Shown here: positions 1-11,415 of the stretch, piece after piece | Numbering within the stretch: position 1 is the first letter of the stretch | How the letters are laid out: every line of letters begins with the position of its first letter | Source of the DNA: Pachyseris speciosa | Taxonomy: Eukaryota > Cnidaria > Anthozoa > Scleractinia > Pachyseridae | Assembly: GCA_016490735.1 (NCBI GenBank) | Contig: JAEMWC010000020.1 | Location: 1,176,001 to 1,240,000 of the forward strand | Length of the DNA stretch: 64,000 nucleotides | Direction: 5' to 3' | The notes under the pieces: generated by a model | What the model saw: the letters and a program-made list of their open reading frames with translations, nothing else | The model's database searches: none | What the model was told of the DNA's origin: nothing | Made by a program: the position numbers and the translations under genes

Positions 1-824
1 GAAAGTTCATGGAAAGTTCATTTCAGCTTGCATTTTCTCAAAGAAAGATATTGTTCCCTAACATTTTCGGGCAATAAAAATTTCAGCTAGGGAATCCGAA
101 CAGATGAACTTCTTCTAGCGTACGAAAACATCGCTTTAAACAGACTTCAAACACCATAAGGCAGTTAAAAATTCCTTCCTACAGCTTTTGGTTGATTTGG
201 CTCGTTGGGTGCCCCTGAAACGTGTGCAACATGTTGTGCCCAACAACGTTGCAAGATGTCGCGTTGAAATGTTGCGAGAGTTTGGCCGGGGCTTTTTAAG
301 GAAACAAAACAATAAGTAGACAAAGCAAGCGCGATACGTCTGGCTGTTTTCCTTTCTTTCTTTCCTTTAATTTTCTTTTCCTTTTCTTTTCGTTGTTGTT
401 GTTGTTGTTGTTTTTTTCGTTTTCTGGTTGGCATGTTGGAGAGGAGCGAGTAAATAATTTTTTATGACGTTACAAGCAACGATTCGCAACAACGCTTTTT
501 AGCGGAATCATGTCGAATAATGTCGCCAACATGCAGATGAAACCTGCATAGCCCATTATGTTTCGAGATTACTTTCTCCTCCCCCGTGAAAAATAATGTT
601 TTTAAAAATGCCTTATTTTTGCACAAGGTTTTGAATCGAAGCTTAACAACTACGTTAAAAAAGTGATTGTTGCAAATTCTCACTTGTGTGATACCCTTAG
701 GAACACAGCTGCTGTTATCTCTCCAAACTTTATCAATTTCAGCCCTAACGAAGCACTGCTCAAAAGTCAAAATAAAAAAAAATGTACACCTCGTTCTTGG
801 AAACAAAACTGATAAGGTGTTTAA
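1..824. other. Intergenic DNA, no gene recognised
   Basis: No credible coding exon is visible. Positions about 190-300 hold a fragment with the same word grammar (caacatgttg, ttgcaagatg, gtttggccgg) as the foldback at 4022-4391. Positions 340-420 are a pyrimidine-rich low-complexity stretch with a (GTT)n run. Confidence 0.5.
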
Positions 825-1504
825 GGGCCTGTTTATATGGTCTCGGTACCCGAGACAACCCTGCCCCCGAGTTACCCTGGGCGAGCTATTTTTCCATTTA
901 TTTCTTTGAAAAGTTCTACCAACCGTTTACATGAGATGGGCGAGACAACTCGGGTAGGCGAGTTGTCTCGCCTCGGCAGGTAGGGTAACCCTGGCAAGCG
1001 GGACAACTTTTTCTCATGTAAACACTGTCTCGCCTACCCGGGACGAGACGGCCGGAAATTAAATATGCGCGTATGCGAAAAAAAGTTATTTCGGTCCAAT
1101 ATTTGAGTTAAAAAACGCAAATTTATTTCAAGGAATTACATTTTAAAAGCCAGCATTACCCACAGTGATCAGATAGAGCGGGAAGAAACTGATTCGGAGC
1201 TAAGTACGAAGCTAAGTTATGTGGCACGTTATAAACTTCGAATTGGCTGATGGCTCACTGGTCCTTTTATAAAAAGAAGTATCGAAGCAAAAATGAACCT
1301 AGGAAGGAAATTTTCAATCAATATTGACGATATTCAATCAAAGAGCGACCAAATACAAAGAAAGAAGAGCAAATTTGAGACGTGCTTTGAATAACTGAGT
1401 AGGGTCAACTTTGACTCGGTCACGCAATTCTCATATAAACGCTCGGTAAAGTTGTCTCATGGGGGAGGGTTGTCTCGGGTACCCGAGATCATATAAACGG
1501 GCCC
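825..1504. mobile_element. MITE with long imperfect TIRs, PIF/Harbinger-like
   Basis: The left end GGGCCTGTTTATATGG and the right end read on the other strand (GGGCCCGTTTATATGA) match and continue for about 50 bp through the words tctcggtacccgag and acaaccct. TAA stands directly outside both ends (822-824 and 1505-1507). A 3-bp TAA duplication with such TIRs fits a PIF/Harbinger-type non-autonomous element. No transposase is present. The family is inferred from the TSD only. Confidence 0.75.
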
Positions 1505-1849
1505 TAAGAAACGAGGACGCGACGGCAACAAAAACATCATTTCAAAATCTATCTTCTCGTTATTGTAGCTCTTTCGCGATTATTCATATTTGTTCATGAC
1601 TTGTAAAATGCCGGAAAACTATCCAGGAACTAAATTTATATGAACGGCGTTAAAGTACAGAAAAAGAAAGAAAAATTTGCCATCATGTGCTCACGCTCTC
1701 GCCAAATCCTAAAATTTGGTCATTTCACGTTGTTGTTTTGAAGAGGACGGCAAAGAAATGTACCCAAATGCAAAACGCACGTGCAGAGCTATTGCTATTG
1801 TTTTTGTTCATTAAACCTATTGTTTTGTGACGTTCTCGTTGACGACGAA

Positions 1850-2468
1850 ATGAAAAGGGTGGAAAGACCTTTGAACGGCTCCAGCACTGAGCCAGCGCCG
1901 AGGCGATTTTTCCCCAGAAAATCTCATCTCTCAGCTTCCAAACCAGGCAACATAAAGACCGAAACATTCACGCTTCTTCTCGTTCCTCTCGATCGAAAAT
2001 CCGCCCAAGCGGTCCCGAACTAGCCCTCGAATAAATTCAAAATCAAGTGATCGAAATGCGTAGCAAGATCTTCATGTGCCAGCTGGAAACCGTCGTGTTG
2101 ATTGCCTCTTTTCTGATTGGACGCGGTTTAACAATAACTTATTAGCCTTCCCCACAACCGTACGTATTTTGAATCGGTTATTGTTAAACGGTGTCCAATC
2201 AAAAACAGGCAATCAGCAGGACGGTTTCTAGCTGGCACATGAAGATCTTGCTACGCATTTCGATCACTTGATTTTGAATTTATTCGAGGGCTAGTTCGGG
2301 ACCGCTTGGGCGGATTTTCGATCGAGAGGCACGAGAAGAAGCGTGAATGTTTCGGCCTTTATGTTGCGTGGTTTGGAAACTGAGCGATGCGATTTTCTGG
2401 GGAAAAATCGCCTCGGCGCTCGCTCGGTGCTGGAGCCGTTCAAAGGTCTTTCCACCCTTTTCATTTCT
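1850..2468. repeat. Foldback element, arms about 285 bp
   Basis: Positions 1850-2132 reappear inverted at 2180-2468 with scattered substitutions. The arms are recognisable by matching words such as ggaaagaccttt, gatcgaaatgcg and ttaacaataac on opposite strands. The spacer is about 45 bp. Short ORFs on the two arms are mirror copies of one another and are not genes. No clear target duplication was identified. Confidence 0.85.
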
Positions 2469-2693
2469 TATGAGGCACAGTCCGCGGCGAAGACAAAACC
2501 CGACAAAATCGCTTAAAATATCATTGTTGAGGCAAAAGGACGACAGTACACCACAGGTAAGACAATTTAACTTTTATTTAGCGTTGTTCAATACATATAT
2601 TTAGCGATTCGTCGCTAGAGCATGAAACATACGGTAAATCCCATACATTTACTATAAAATTACAAAGGGTCACACAAACAGATTGTCTGGGTT
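2469..2693. other. Short AT-rich spacer, nothing recognised
   Basis: No coding, RNA or repeat signal was identified between the foldback and the palindrome edge. Confidence 0.4.
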
Positions 2694-2765
2694 GCCTGTG
2701 GTACTACAAACTGAAGATTTTACCCTGTATAAATAAATAAATAAAGTATGTATGTATGTATGTAT
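2694..2765 (+). mobile_element. LINE 3' tail, severely 5'-truncated
   Basis: It begins GTACTACAAACTGAAG, continues through ACCCTGTATAAATAAATAAA and ends in (TATG)n. The same 3' end occurs at 6028-6085 on the minus strand and at 13976-14035 following an endonuclease fragment, which identifies it as a LINE tail. Its 5' edge coincides with the edge of the big palindrome. Confidence 0.75.
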
Positions 2766-3604
2766 GGTATGCCTTGTTACCCCTTGTGTCTAATTGGTGA
2801 CACGATTATTCTTCATCCCCCTTTCTCTAATTGGGTGACTTGTCAATCTGGTTTCAAACTGGTGGCTTGGACTGGTTAAGTGGTTTTGGTGGGTTGGGTT
2901 CCAAGTAGTATACTGGCGTCGTCACTGGCGTCAACACGAATACCGTTTTGTAGTTGAACAAATAAGACTCGTTTTCCCATTTTAACCCGCTGAGGGACAA
3001 CTTGGGTGTTGGGGAAGTTGTCCCTCAGCGGGTTAAAATGGGAAAATGAGTCTTATTTGTTCAACTACAAAACGGTATTCGTTTGACGCCAGTATACTAC
3101 TCCCAAAACGATTGTGGCACTTTTGACAGCGGAGAGCAATTTTAGTGCCACGTCGCTCACGGGGAATGAATAAGAAAAGAATACTGAAAAAGCTTGAATT
3201 GAACGACTATACAATCACTAAATCCCTTTCCCGGCCTCCCTTCCCTCCACAAAAAAAAAAAAAGAAAAATCCTCATTGTAAGTACAGGTTTTTCGAACTA
3301 ATTCAGCGTACCTTATTAAAGAACATTATGTCAAAACGGTGAGGGAACCATCCGGTTTTACACAAGGAATTTTTGCGACATGAACATAACAGCAAGTACC
3401 ACTCCAAAAAAAAAATTGTTTTTATTCCTACTCCAAATGCTAAAGCTGAGGTCATTTTCATCTGTTTTGCTAGCGCTAATCATGATGCCAGAACGTCTGC
3501 TCCTCATGAAAGCTAGGATTAAAGAAACTTCTGCTTATAATGGACAATAAAATCTCAGCCGCACGCGACCACGAGTGGTGAGACCGCGAGAAATCATTCG
3601 CGAC

Positions 3605-3823
3605 CTTCAGATCAGACTACGAGTACGAGATTGAGTACGAGTACGACTTTCAAACTTCAAAACAGTTGCGTTCTCAGAGGCCTTGCTCCTCAGTGTTGTT
3701 GAACAGAATAGAATGAGGCTCTAGGAAAGAGAGTTGGTGTCATACATGATAATCTAAGCTTGCGACTGGTAACGGAAAACTCGCACTCGTACTCGATCTG
3801 GTACTCGTGGTCCGATCTGAACA
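3605..3823. repeat. Small inverted-repeat element inside palindrome arm
   Basis: The ends share cagatcagactacgag and, on the opposite strand, cagatcggaccacgag, with inner words such as gagtacgagtac. A mirror copy lies at about 4973-5192 in the other arm. It looks like a MITE captured in the duplicated flank. Confidence 0.6.
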
Positions 3824-4021
3824 ACAACTTAAAATGTTAATTTATTCTCAGTTACATCTCTTCCTGACCACGTCTTCCGTTTTTAAAGGGCACCTTTGAG
3901 CGACAATCTATATTTGTATGCGACCTCCATGGCTTTGCGGCGTCCTGTGGGTGGGCGGTCGTGTGATGGCGGTTGGAAAGCAACAAAGCCGGATAAGACA
4001 GCCAGCGACGTACGGCATTTA

Positions 4022-4391
4022 AGTCCCGGCCAAACGCTCGCAACATCTTGCAACATTGTTGGGCACAACATGTTGTACACGTTTGGCCACTCTGTTGCGA
4101 TATGTTGCAACATGTTGGATGGCGTTGGCTCAAATTTTAAAACAGTCAAATTTTTCGTGCAGCATTTTCGATGTTGCATGATGTTGTACTCGTTTGGCCA
4201 CATTCACGAAACACTGTTGCACTAGGGCATGCGCGCTTGGTCGATTTGCTATTTTAAAGCGCCAGAACACAACATGTTGCACACGTTTGGCGACCCTGTT
4301 GCGATATGTTGCAACATGTTGAGTGGTGTTGGCACATAAACATCGACAACCCGTAAAATGTTGGGTTGAAATGTTGCGAGCGTTTGGCCGG
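4022..4391. repeat. Foldback element with gtttggccgg ends at palindrome centre
   Basis: It starts cccggccaaacgctcgcaac and ends with the reverse complement gttgcgagcgtttggccgg. Inside are many copies of the dyad word caacatgttg and of gtttggcc. The palindrome centre at about 4393 lies exactly at its right end, and its mirror copy (about 4400-4762) lacks the last 15 bases there. Related words occur at 190-300 and, in a different family, at 51262-51491. Confidence 0.65.
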
Positions 4392-5689
4392 CCCCTTCGG
4401 CACGCAACATTTCAACCCAACATTTTACGGGTTGTCGATGTTTATGTGCCAACACCACTCAACATGTTGCAACATATCGCAACAGGGTCGCCAAACGTGT
4501 GCAACATGTTGTGTTCTGGCGCTTTAAAATAGCAAATCGACCAAGCGCGCATGCCCTAGTGCAACAGTGTTTCGTGAATGTGGCCAAACGAGTACAACAT
4601 CATGCAACATCGAAAATGCTGCACGAAAAATTTGACTGTTTTAAAATTTGAGCCAACGCCATCCAACATGTTGCAACACATCGCAACAGAGTGGCCAAAC
4701 GTGTACAACATGTTGTGCCCAACAATGTTGCAAGATGTTGCGAGCGTTTGGCCGGGACTTAAATGCCGTGCGTCGCTGGCTGTCTTATCCGGCTTTGTTG
4801 CTTTCCAACCGCCATCACACGACCGCCCACCCACAGGACGCCGCAAAGCCATGGAGGTCGCATACAAATATAGATTGTCGCTCAAAGGTGCCCTTTCAAA
4901 ACGGAAGACGTGGTCAGGAAGAGATGTAACTGAGATTAAATTAACATTTTAAGTCCGTTTTCGCGTTGTTGTTCAGATCGGACCACGAGTACCAGATCGA
5001 GTACGAGTACGATTTTTCCGTTACCAGTCGCAAGCTTAGATTATTATGTATGACACCAACTCTCTTTCCTAGAGCCTCATTCTATTCTGTTCAACAACAC
5101 TGAGGAGCAAGGCCTCTGAGAACGCAACTGTTTTGAAGTTTGAAAGTCGTACTCGTACTCAATCTCGTACTCGTAGTCTGATCTGAAGGTCGCGAATGAT
5201 TTCTCGCGGTCTCACCACTCGTGGTCGCGTGCGGCTGAGATTTTATTGTCCATTATAAGCAGAAGTTTCTTTAATCCTAGCTTTCATGAGGAGCAGACGT
5301 TCTGGCATCATGATTAGCGCTAGCAAAACAGATGAAAATGACCTCAGCTTTAGCATTTGGAGTAGGAATAAAAACAATTTTTTTTGGAGTGGTACTTGCT
5401 GTTATGTTCATGTCGCAAAAATTCCTTGTGTAAAACCGGATGGTTCCTCACCGTTTTGACATAATGTTCTTTAATAAGGTACGCTGAATTAGTTCGAAAA
5501 ACCTGTACTTACAATGAGGATTTTTCTTTTTTTTTTTTTGTGGAGGGAAGGGAGGCCGGGAAAGGGATTTAGTGATTGTATAGTCGTTCAATTCAAGCTT
5601 TTTCAGTATTATTTTCTTAATCATTCCCCCGTGAGCGACGTGGCACTAAAATTGCTCTCCGCTGTCAAAAGTGCCACAATCGTTTTGGG

Positions 5690-6312
5690 AGTAGTATACT
5701 GGCGTCAAACGAATACCGTTTTGTAGTTGAACAAATAAGACTCATTTTCCCATTTTAACCCGCTGAGGGACAACTTCCCCAACACCCAAGTTGTCCCTCA
5801 GCGGGTTAAAATGGGAAAACGAGTCTTATTTGTTCAACTACAAAACGGTATTCGTGTTGACGCCAGTGACGACGCCAGTATACTACTTGGAACCCAACCC
5901 ACCAAAACCACTTAACCAGTCCAAGCCACCAGTTTGAAACCAGATTGACAAGTCACCCAATTAGAGAAAGGGGGATGAAGAATAATCGTGTCACCAATTA
6001 GACACAAGGGGTACCAAGGCATACCATACATACACACATACTTTATTTATTTATACAGGGTAAAATCTTCAGTTTGTAGTACATGAACCAGCCGGAAATT
6101 TTTTCCAGCGAAAATATAGACAGGAGAATGGCAACCACCGGAAAGGCGGAACAAACAGAGCCGTTTGATGATTTGCTTTACGAACTTATGTTGCAGGATA
6201 TGATGGAGGAAGAGAGTCCACCCTTTCCACCCCTGCGCAGAAGGAGGCTTCGCAGACAGCAGCCAACCCCCGTTCTCGAAACACAAGCTCCATATGGAGA
6301 AATTCCTCGCCC
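5690..6312 (+). repeat. Left terminal inverted repeat of the polinton
   Basis: It matches 21054-21600 inverted, about 550 bp, apart from scattered changes and a 58-bp LINE tail inserted at 6028-6085. Its first 198 bases (5690-5887) are themselves a palindrome: AGTAGTATACTGGCGTC at the outside and, inverted, at 5871-5887, arms of about 87-100 bp around the loop CCCCAACACCC. The repeat extends past an ATG at 6083 into about 75 codons of coding sequence. Confidence 0.92.
6028..6085 (-). mobile_element. Solo LINE 3' tail inside the left TIR
   Basis: On the minus strand it reads GTACTACAAACTGAAGATTT and then the AAATAAATAAA-type tail followed by tatgtgtgtatg. The right TIR lacks it: there, ggtatacc is followed directly by aatgaacc. 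It is a 58-bp, extremely 5'-truncated insertion placed immediately before the first codon of the left-end ORF. Confidence 0.75.
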
Positions 6313-9300
6313 ACCCAGACTGCGAGTAACCGAAACTTTTGCCTCTGTTGAATTCGATGGTGTGGAAAAAGAAACCGGAAGGCGCAAAATCTTGTGGTTT
6401 ATCCCTGGACGAGATCTCGCCGACAATCGCGATCACACGCGAGAAATGATGGAACTTCTTCGCCAAAATGTCAACACTTCTTTCTTCTTGCGTCACACAA
6501 CCACCAATATCCTTCGCAACGTCAAGACCAGTGACGAAATGGAATACCAAGACAACAAAGACACCCGCTCCCCGTGGTTCACAAAAATTGCAGATGCAGA
6601 AGAATGGTTGAGGCAGCGGGAGAAAGAACGGTTGCAGCAGCAAGTTGCTCGCCCCAACACAAAATGGGTCTTGGAAAGGCCCCATCATCTCGAGTTAAAA
6701 GTTTTGTTGGATCGTCAACCACTTCTGGGAACAGGTCCACTTCCAGACTGGTTGCGCAACTTGGCAAGGGGGAACCATGGAATGATTTGTCTCGACACTT
6801 TTGGTGACAACCTTTGCTTCTGGAGCTGCTTGGCAGTGCACCGCGGAGCAAGACCAGACAGATGCAAACGGGCTGCGTGCGAGTTAGCAAGAAGCTATCT
6901 TAATCTCCCCAAACGCCCACAAGACACAACCAAGACCTCTCTCGACGAATTGGACAACATCGAAAGATATTTCAACAAGTCTCTTCCTCCAACCGAATGG
7001 CTCGGTATTCGCGTCTACGAACCCGAACCAACAAACAACAAACCTATTTGGCATCTGGTGCGAAACCCAAATCCAAAGTTAAAAGACATTCTGACAATTG
7101 GTATTTACGAAGGGCATGCCTTCTATATTCGGGACATTTCCAAACTCGCAAAAGCTAACCATTGCGCCCAATGCGACCAGAGATTCACAAGATTGACAGA
7201 TCTCTACCGCCACGCATACGGAAGGTGCAGCAAAGGCGAAACAAAAATTCGCTGCTGGTCGAAACCAGTCGAAAAACCTGCAACCACATTCGAAAAGGCT
7301 TTCTTCCCAGGAAACACAAAGTTTTCCGAAACTGGGTGTCGTTGAATGGAACAAGAGGTAGAAAAACGTGGAACCCACATCCACCATGCGCTTTGTGGAC
7401 ATGGAGGCGAGAGGCATATTGAGAAAAGTTTTGTGAATGGGTTTGACCCCACAACCCAAACGGTCTTTCAATTCTACGGTTGTCTTTACCACGGCTGTCG
7501 CAGATGTTTTCCCGAAGGCAGAGACGAACCGTTCGAAGATGGGGACACGCTCGAAGATCGTTGGAGAAGAACCTGACAACGCACCGTAAAGCTTCGCGAG
7601 GCCGGCTTCGAAGTCGTGGAGAAGTGGGGCTGCGAAGTTGGGCCTCTTTCCAAAAAATACCACCGCGAGGCATACACAACCAGCTATCCTCGCACAATAA
7701 TTTACGATTTCGAAGCATTTGAAGACACCAATCGCCGAAAAGAACAGACACCATCCCTCACAATCGAAAACGTTCACACCCCAATTTCCGTTTCTATTGC
7801 CGACACATTCAACCGAGAGCCCACACACATTTGCAACAAAGACCCCAACACATTACTCTTTCTATTCTTGGACGAGCTGCACCGGCGAGGGGAGAAAATT
7901 CGAAGGGCTGTTAGAGCGAAGTTTTTCCCTCCTGACATGGATTTTCTTCCGAAGACACAACGCGAACGCATCGAAGATTGGTGCAACCAACTACCCACCC
8001 TCGGGTTCAACTCTGGAATACTATTTGAACCTGATCAGAAACCAGTTCGTGGAAAAAATTTGCGAGGGGGAAAACGTAAAAGTGGGAAAACAAGCAAACC
8101 GGTTGATGTACCTTCTCGAACCAAATTCTCGCTTCCTCGACATTGTCAACTACAATAGTCCAGGAACAAGTTACGACAAATGGTTGAAAGCGTTCGAGTG
8201 TGAAGGAGAGAATTCATGGTTCCCTTACGATTGGTTCGATTCTCCAAACAAACTTGATTACCCTGGTCTTCCTCCTTACGCCGAATGGTATTCCAAATTG
8301 CGCAACGAATTTCTGTTGACGGAAGAAGAGTACACAAAATGTGTCCAATTGTTCCAGGACAAAGGAATGAAAACATTTGCCGACTGGTTGGAATACTACA
8401 ACAATTTGGATGTAGCCCCAGGCTTGGAAGCATTGGAAAAAATGCGGGCCTTCTACACCGAGAAAGGAATTGACATCTTGAAAGACGCGGTGTCGATCCC
8501 TGGGGTAAGCATGCACTATCTCCTCCTTGGCGCAATCGAACGAGGGGCGGACATTTGGACCCCAAGGAAAGAAGCTTTCGACATGTTGAAAGGGGCTGTG
8601 GTTGGTGGACCAAGTATTGTTTTCACAAGGTACCACGAAGCACAGAAAACACAAATCCGAGACCACCAGTTTCGAAACCCCCACCTCTGCCAGAAAATCC
8701 TCGGCTACGACGCCAACGCGTTGTATCTGTCGACAATGGCGCAGGACATGCCTTGCGGGCAGGAAAGGGTTCAACCATACAATAATCCAACCGCTGCCGC
8801 ACGCGGTCTCGCGTACGGACTTCGAAGAGGTCTTTGGTTCGGCTTCGCAGAGGTTGACATCGAGATTCCTGAGCGTTTGTGGCCAAGTTCGAGGAGATGT
8901 GACCATTTTTTCTACAACACAGAAGTGCCGGCCGAAGCTGTTCCTCAACATATGTTCGACTACCTAGAAAAAACCGGTCGTTCTCGTGGGGATGGAAAGA
9001 AGTTGGTCGGAGCAATTGTTGCAAAGAAAATACTTCTCTACGCCCCTCTGCTACAGTGGTACATCAATCAGGGGCATGGATCACAGCTGTGTATCGCACA
9101 ATCGATTACACAGCCGCCAAACCCTTTGTCTGGTTCGTGCAAGAAGTCACAACAGCCAGGCGAACCGGCGACACTGACAAAAGCAAAGCGCTTCTCGCCG
9201 ACATGTTCAAACTGTTGGGGAACAGTGCGTACGGGAAAATGATCGAGGCAGTCGAGCGGCAGACGAACGTGACCTACAAAAAAGATGAGAAGACTGTTGA

Positions 9301-9520
9301 CCGGACAATGCGTAGCCCTTTCTCCGAGGATCTCGAGGAAATTGGCGATGCGTACGAGATGGAAAAACGAAAGACAAAGGTGACAATTGATCACTCCTTC
9401 CAAATCGGAATCGCTGTGTACCAACTCGCAAAGCTGCGGATGCTGGAATTTTACTACGACTTCCTGGACAAGTACGTTGACAAGTGGAGCAGCCGGACGC
9501 CGGGGCTGTTCAAACTTGAA
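6083..9520 (+). pseudogene. Polinton protein-primed DNA polymerase B, broken
   Basis: This is the replication enzyme of polintons. From the N-terminus one sees a motif of the type LCFWSCLAVHRG, a zinc-finger-like CAQC..C segment near residue 360, HIHHALCGHGGER, FQFYGCLYHGC, the exonuclease motif YDFEAFED, polymerase motif A (DANALYLSTM) and motif B (KLLGNSAYGKM). The gene is dead. In-frame TGA stops stand at 7343-7345 and 7574-7576, and the reading frame shifts near 8015-8030 and near 9065-9085. At about 9485 the sequence jumps from DKYVDK to RTPGLFKLE, which removes motif C (the catalytic DTDS-type motif). It then runs into the tail of the fibre gene. Both stops could come from CGA by CpG decay. 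The first 75 or so codons are duplicated in the right-end ORF. Confidence 0.93.
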
Positions 9521-11390
9521 TGCACAAAATCAATAACCTCGTGAATCCCATGCCCGTTCAGATCCAAATTACCATGCATTTTTGTTCTGCCGTTGTCATC
9601 TGTTTCAAACCCACCCCCATTTTTTCCAACCAGCCAGTAGCCATTCAAATTCATATCATCACCCAATTTTGGTTGACGAATAGGGAACCCACCCATGTCA
9701 AGGGGGACACCCATCAGCATTTTTCTGCCGTCCATTTTGAATAACACCACAGAACCATCTTTGACCATCTTGTCATTCAAATCGAAGTCACCACCAAGTT
9801 TTGCCCCGAAAACGGGGAACCCTTTCAAGTCAATTGAACCTCCCATTACCATTCCACCAACAACACCCTCAGACAACTTCTGACTACCATTTTTGACTTC
9901 TTGACTATTCAAATCCAAGGCCGCTTGTAACACCATTCGCCCGTCTTGTTCAAAGAAAATTTGGTCGAAAACGGTGGAAGGCACTTTCGACACAGTCCCA
10001 TTCAAACCGCAGACAACCATACGCCCAGTGGGATTAGGAAATGCGGTTTTCCCATGCAGATCCAGATATAGATATTCTCGTTGGCCGGCCTGTCGTTTTT
10101 CGAAGTGCAGCACCGTTTTGACATAGCCGGCGATGGAAGCTGTCGATTGGAATGTTTTCGAGGTTTGCGCCCCAAATAACAGCGTGTCGGCAGTCGCATA
10201 AACGCTGAAATTCCGCAATTCCGGAGGGAAAAACTCCACGACAAAGGTATAAAAACCGATTGGGAGCCTGAAAAGATTGAAACCAATTCTACAGCGATAT
10301 TGTTCAGTTCCATCTTTATCGTCAACGAGAGTGAAATTGTACGCCGATTGGTTTATTTGGCGAGGAGAGGCTGTAAATTTCAAAATACTGTGCACGATTA
10401 TGTTGTTTTCACTTGAGGATTTATTAACGTTTTCCATCAGATATTTGAAAGGGTTTTCTTGTGGGCCGGAGGAATCCACGTGTGTCTCGTCGCCATATTT
10501 CTTGGTCGCCCCACTACTTGGAGCCACAGGTTCTTTCAAGTTTGCGAGCGCGTTGTTGTGCATGTCAATATCCCCCGCCATTTGCCCGCCAGAAAGTTTG
10601 AGAAAAGGAGCTTGGTCGACATAAATTTTGTTGACCGCATGTTTGTCGTTTGTGGGCGCTCCAAGATTTTCGATTTTGTGGTTGGCTATCGACAGATCCC
10701 CATACATTACATTCGAGCCATCTCTTTTAACGAAATACTCGTCAACATATCTTTTGGTCGTCGCGTTTGTCGCGGAGGAAGGAGGGGCAAGATTAGTGAT
10801 GGTGTTGTTGTTCATGTTCAGATCTGTTTGCGCGATCGCGTCGAATTATTTTCGCAGTCCCTGGTCCACGTATTTTTTATTGACGGCATTTTCAGCGGGG
10901 GTGCTGGAATCAACGTCTTTCAAATCTTCAGTGGCATACCCAGCCATATTCAGATCACCCAGTGCCGGGTCGCTTCCGTCCCGTTTCAAACAAAGCACGA
11001 TTTCAGAGTCGACATAGCTTTTGTTCGTGGCATCGAGGTCGTTCACAGCGTAAACCATGTTGGTAATCAGATTACGCCCCGTGTCGAGGTTGCCCGTCAT
11101 CGCGATGCTACCGTCTTTTTTGAAGTCACCCGAGCCGATCGGGCCTGGTGGTCCTTGTGCACCTTGCGTGCCTGTAGGCCCTTGCAACCCTCTTGTTCCT
11201 CGAGGCCCTGCAGGCCCTGCAGGCCTGTGTGGACCGGTTGGACCTTGCCCACCTGTCGGGCCTGCAGGGCCGCGATCCCCCTTCTCCCCACGTTGGCCTC
11301 GCGGACCAGGGGGCTACGAGGGCCGGGTTTTCCTTCTCCCGCTCTTCGAAAAGCTTCCCGGAAGTTCGTTCAACCACCCAATGTCTTTTC
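9520..11390 (-). pseudogene. Collagen/tail-fibre-like polinton fibre protein, broken
   Basis: Read on the minus strand, the N-terminal part has about 20 Gly-X-Y collagen triplets (11,130-11,330). Then come repeats of the phage tail-fibre type: M.G.LD....I.NL, then a stretch ending AVNKxYVD, for example at 10,860-11,100 and 10,560-10,820. A globular C-terminal region follows with further LDLNG / DMGGFPI-type repeats. Trimeric fibres of this design are known in phages, and adintovirus-like elements carry similar genes. The likely role is host attachment, which is an inference. Breaks: a frameshift in a C-run near 11,310 and an in-frame TAA at 10,846-10,848. The 3' end is fused to truncated polymerase sequence at about 9,520, probably by deletion. 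It lies downstream of the ATPase on the same strand. Confidence 0.8.
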
Positions 11391-11415
11391 TATATTCTCT
11401 CGTCGAAATTTTTCT

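Larger units (their letters stand above)
2694..6085. repeat. Large palindrome containing the polinton left end
   Basis: The sequence from 2694 to about 4391 is repeated inverted from about 4395 to 6085. Each arm holds, from outside in, a 58-70 bp LINE 3' tail, about 340 bp of the polinton terminal repeat with its tip AGTAGTATACT, the target-duplication hexamer (TTTGGG on one strand, CCCAAA at 3102-3107 on the other) and about 1.3 kb of flanking DNA. The arms differ by several substitutions (for example gacgtacgg versus gacgcacgg) and by a 12-bp insertion near 4953-4966. The copy is therefore not identical. Because the hexamer and the terminal repeat are included, the inverted duplication is younger than the polinton insertion. 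Confidence 0.92.

Noticed and set aside
3896..4952. Paired open frames of 93-124 codons in both palindrome arms
   Set aside because: They mirror each other because of the palindrome and consist of translated foldback words; no protein family is visible.
7343..7576. TGA recoding (Trp or Sec) in the polymerase
   Set aside because: The gene also has frameshifts and deletions, so ordinary decay explains the stops.
7079..7828. Long minus-strand open frame opposite the polymerase
   Set aside because: It is the antisense shadow of the polymerase coding region and carries no recognisable domain.
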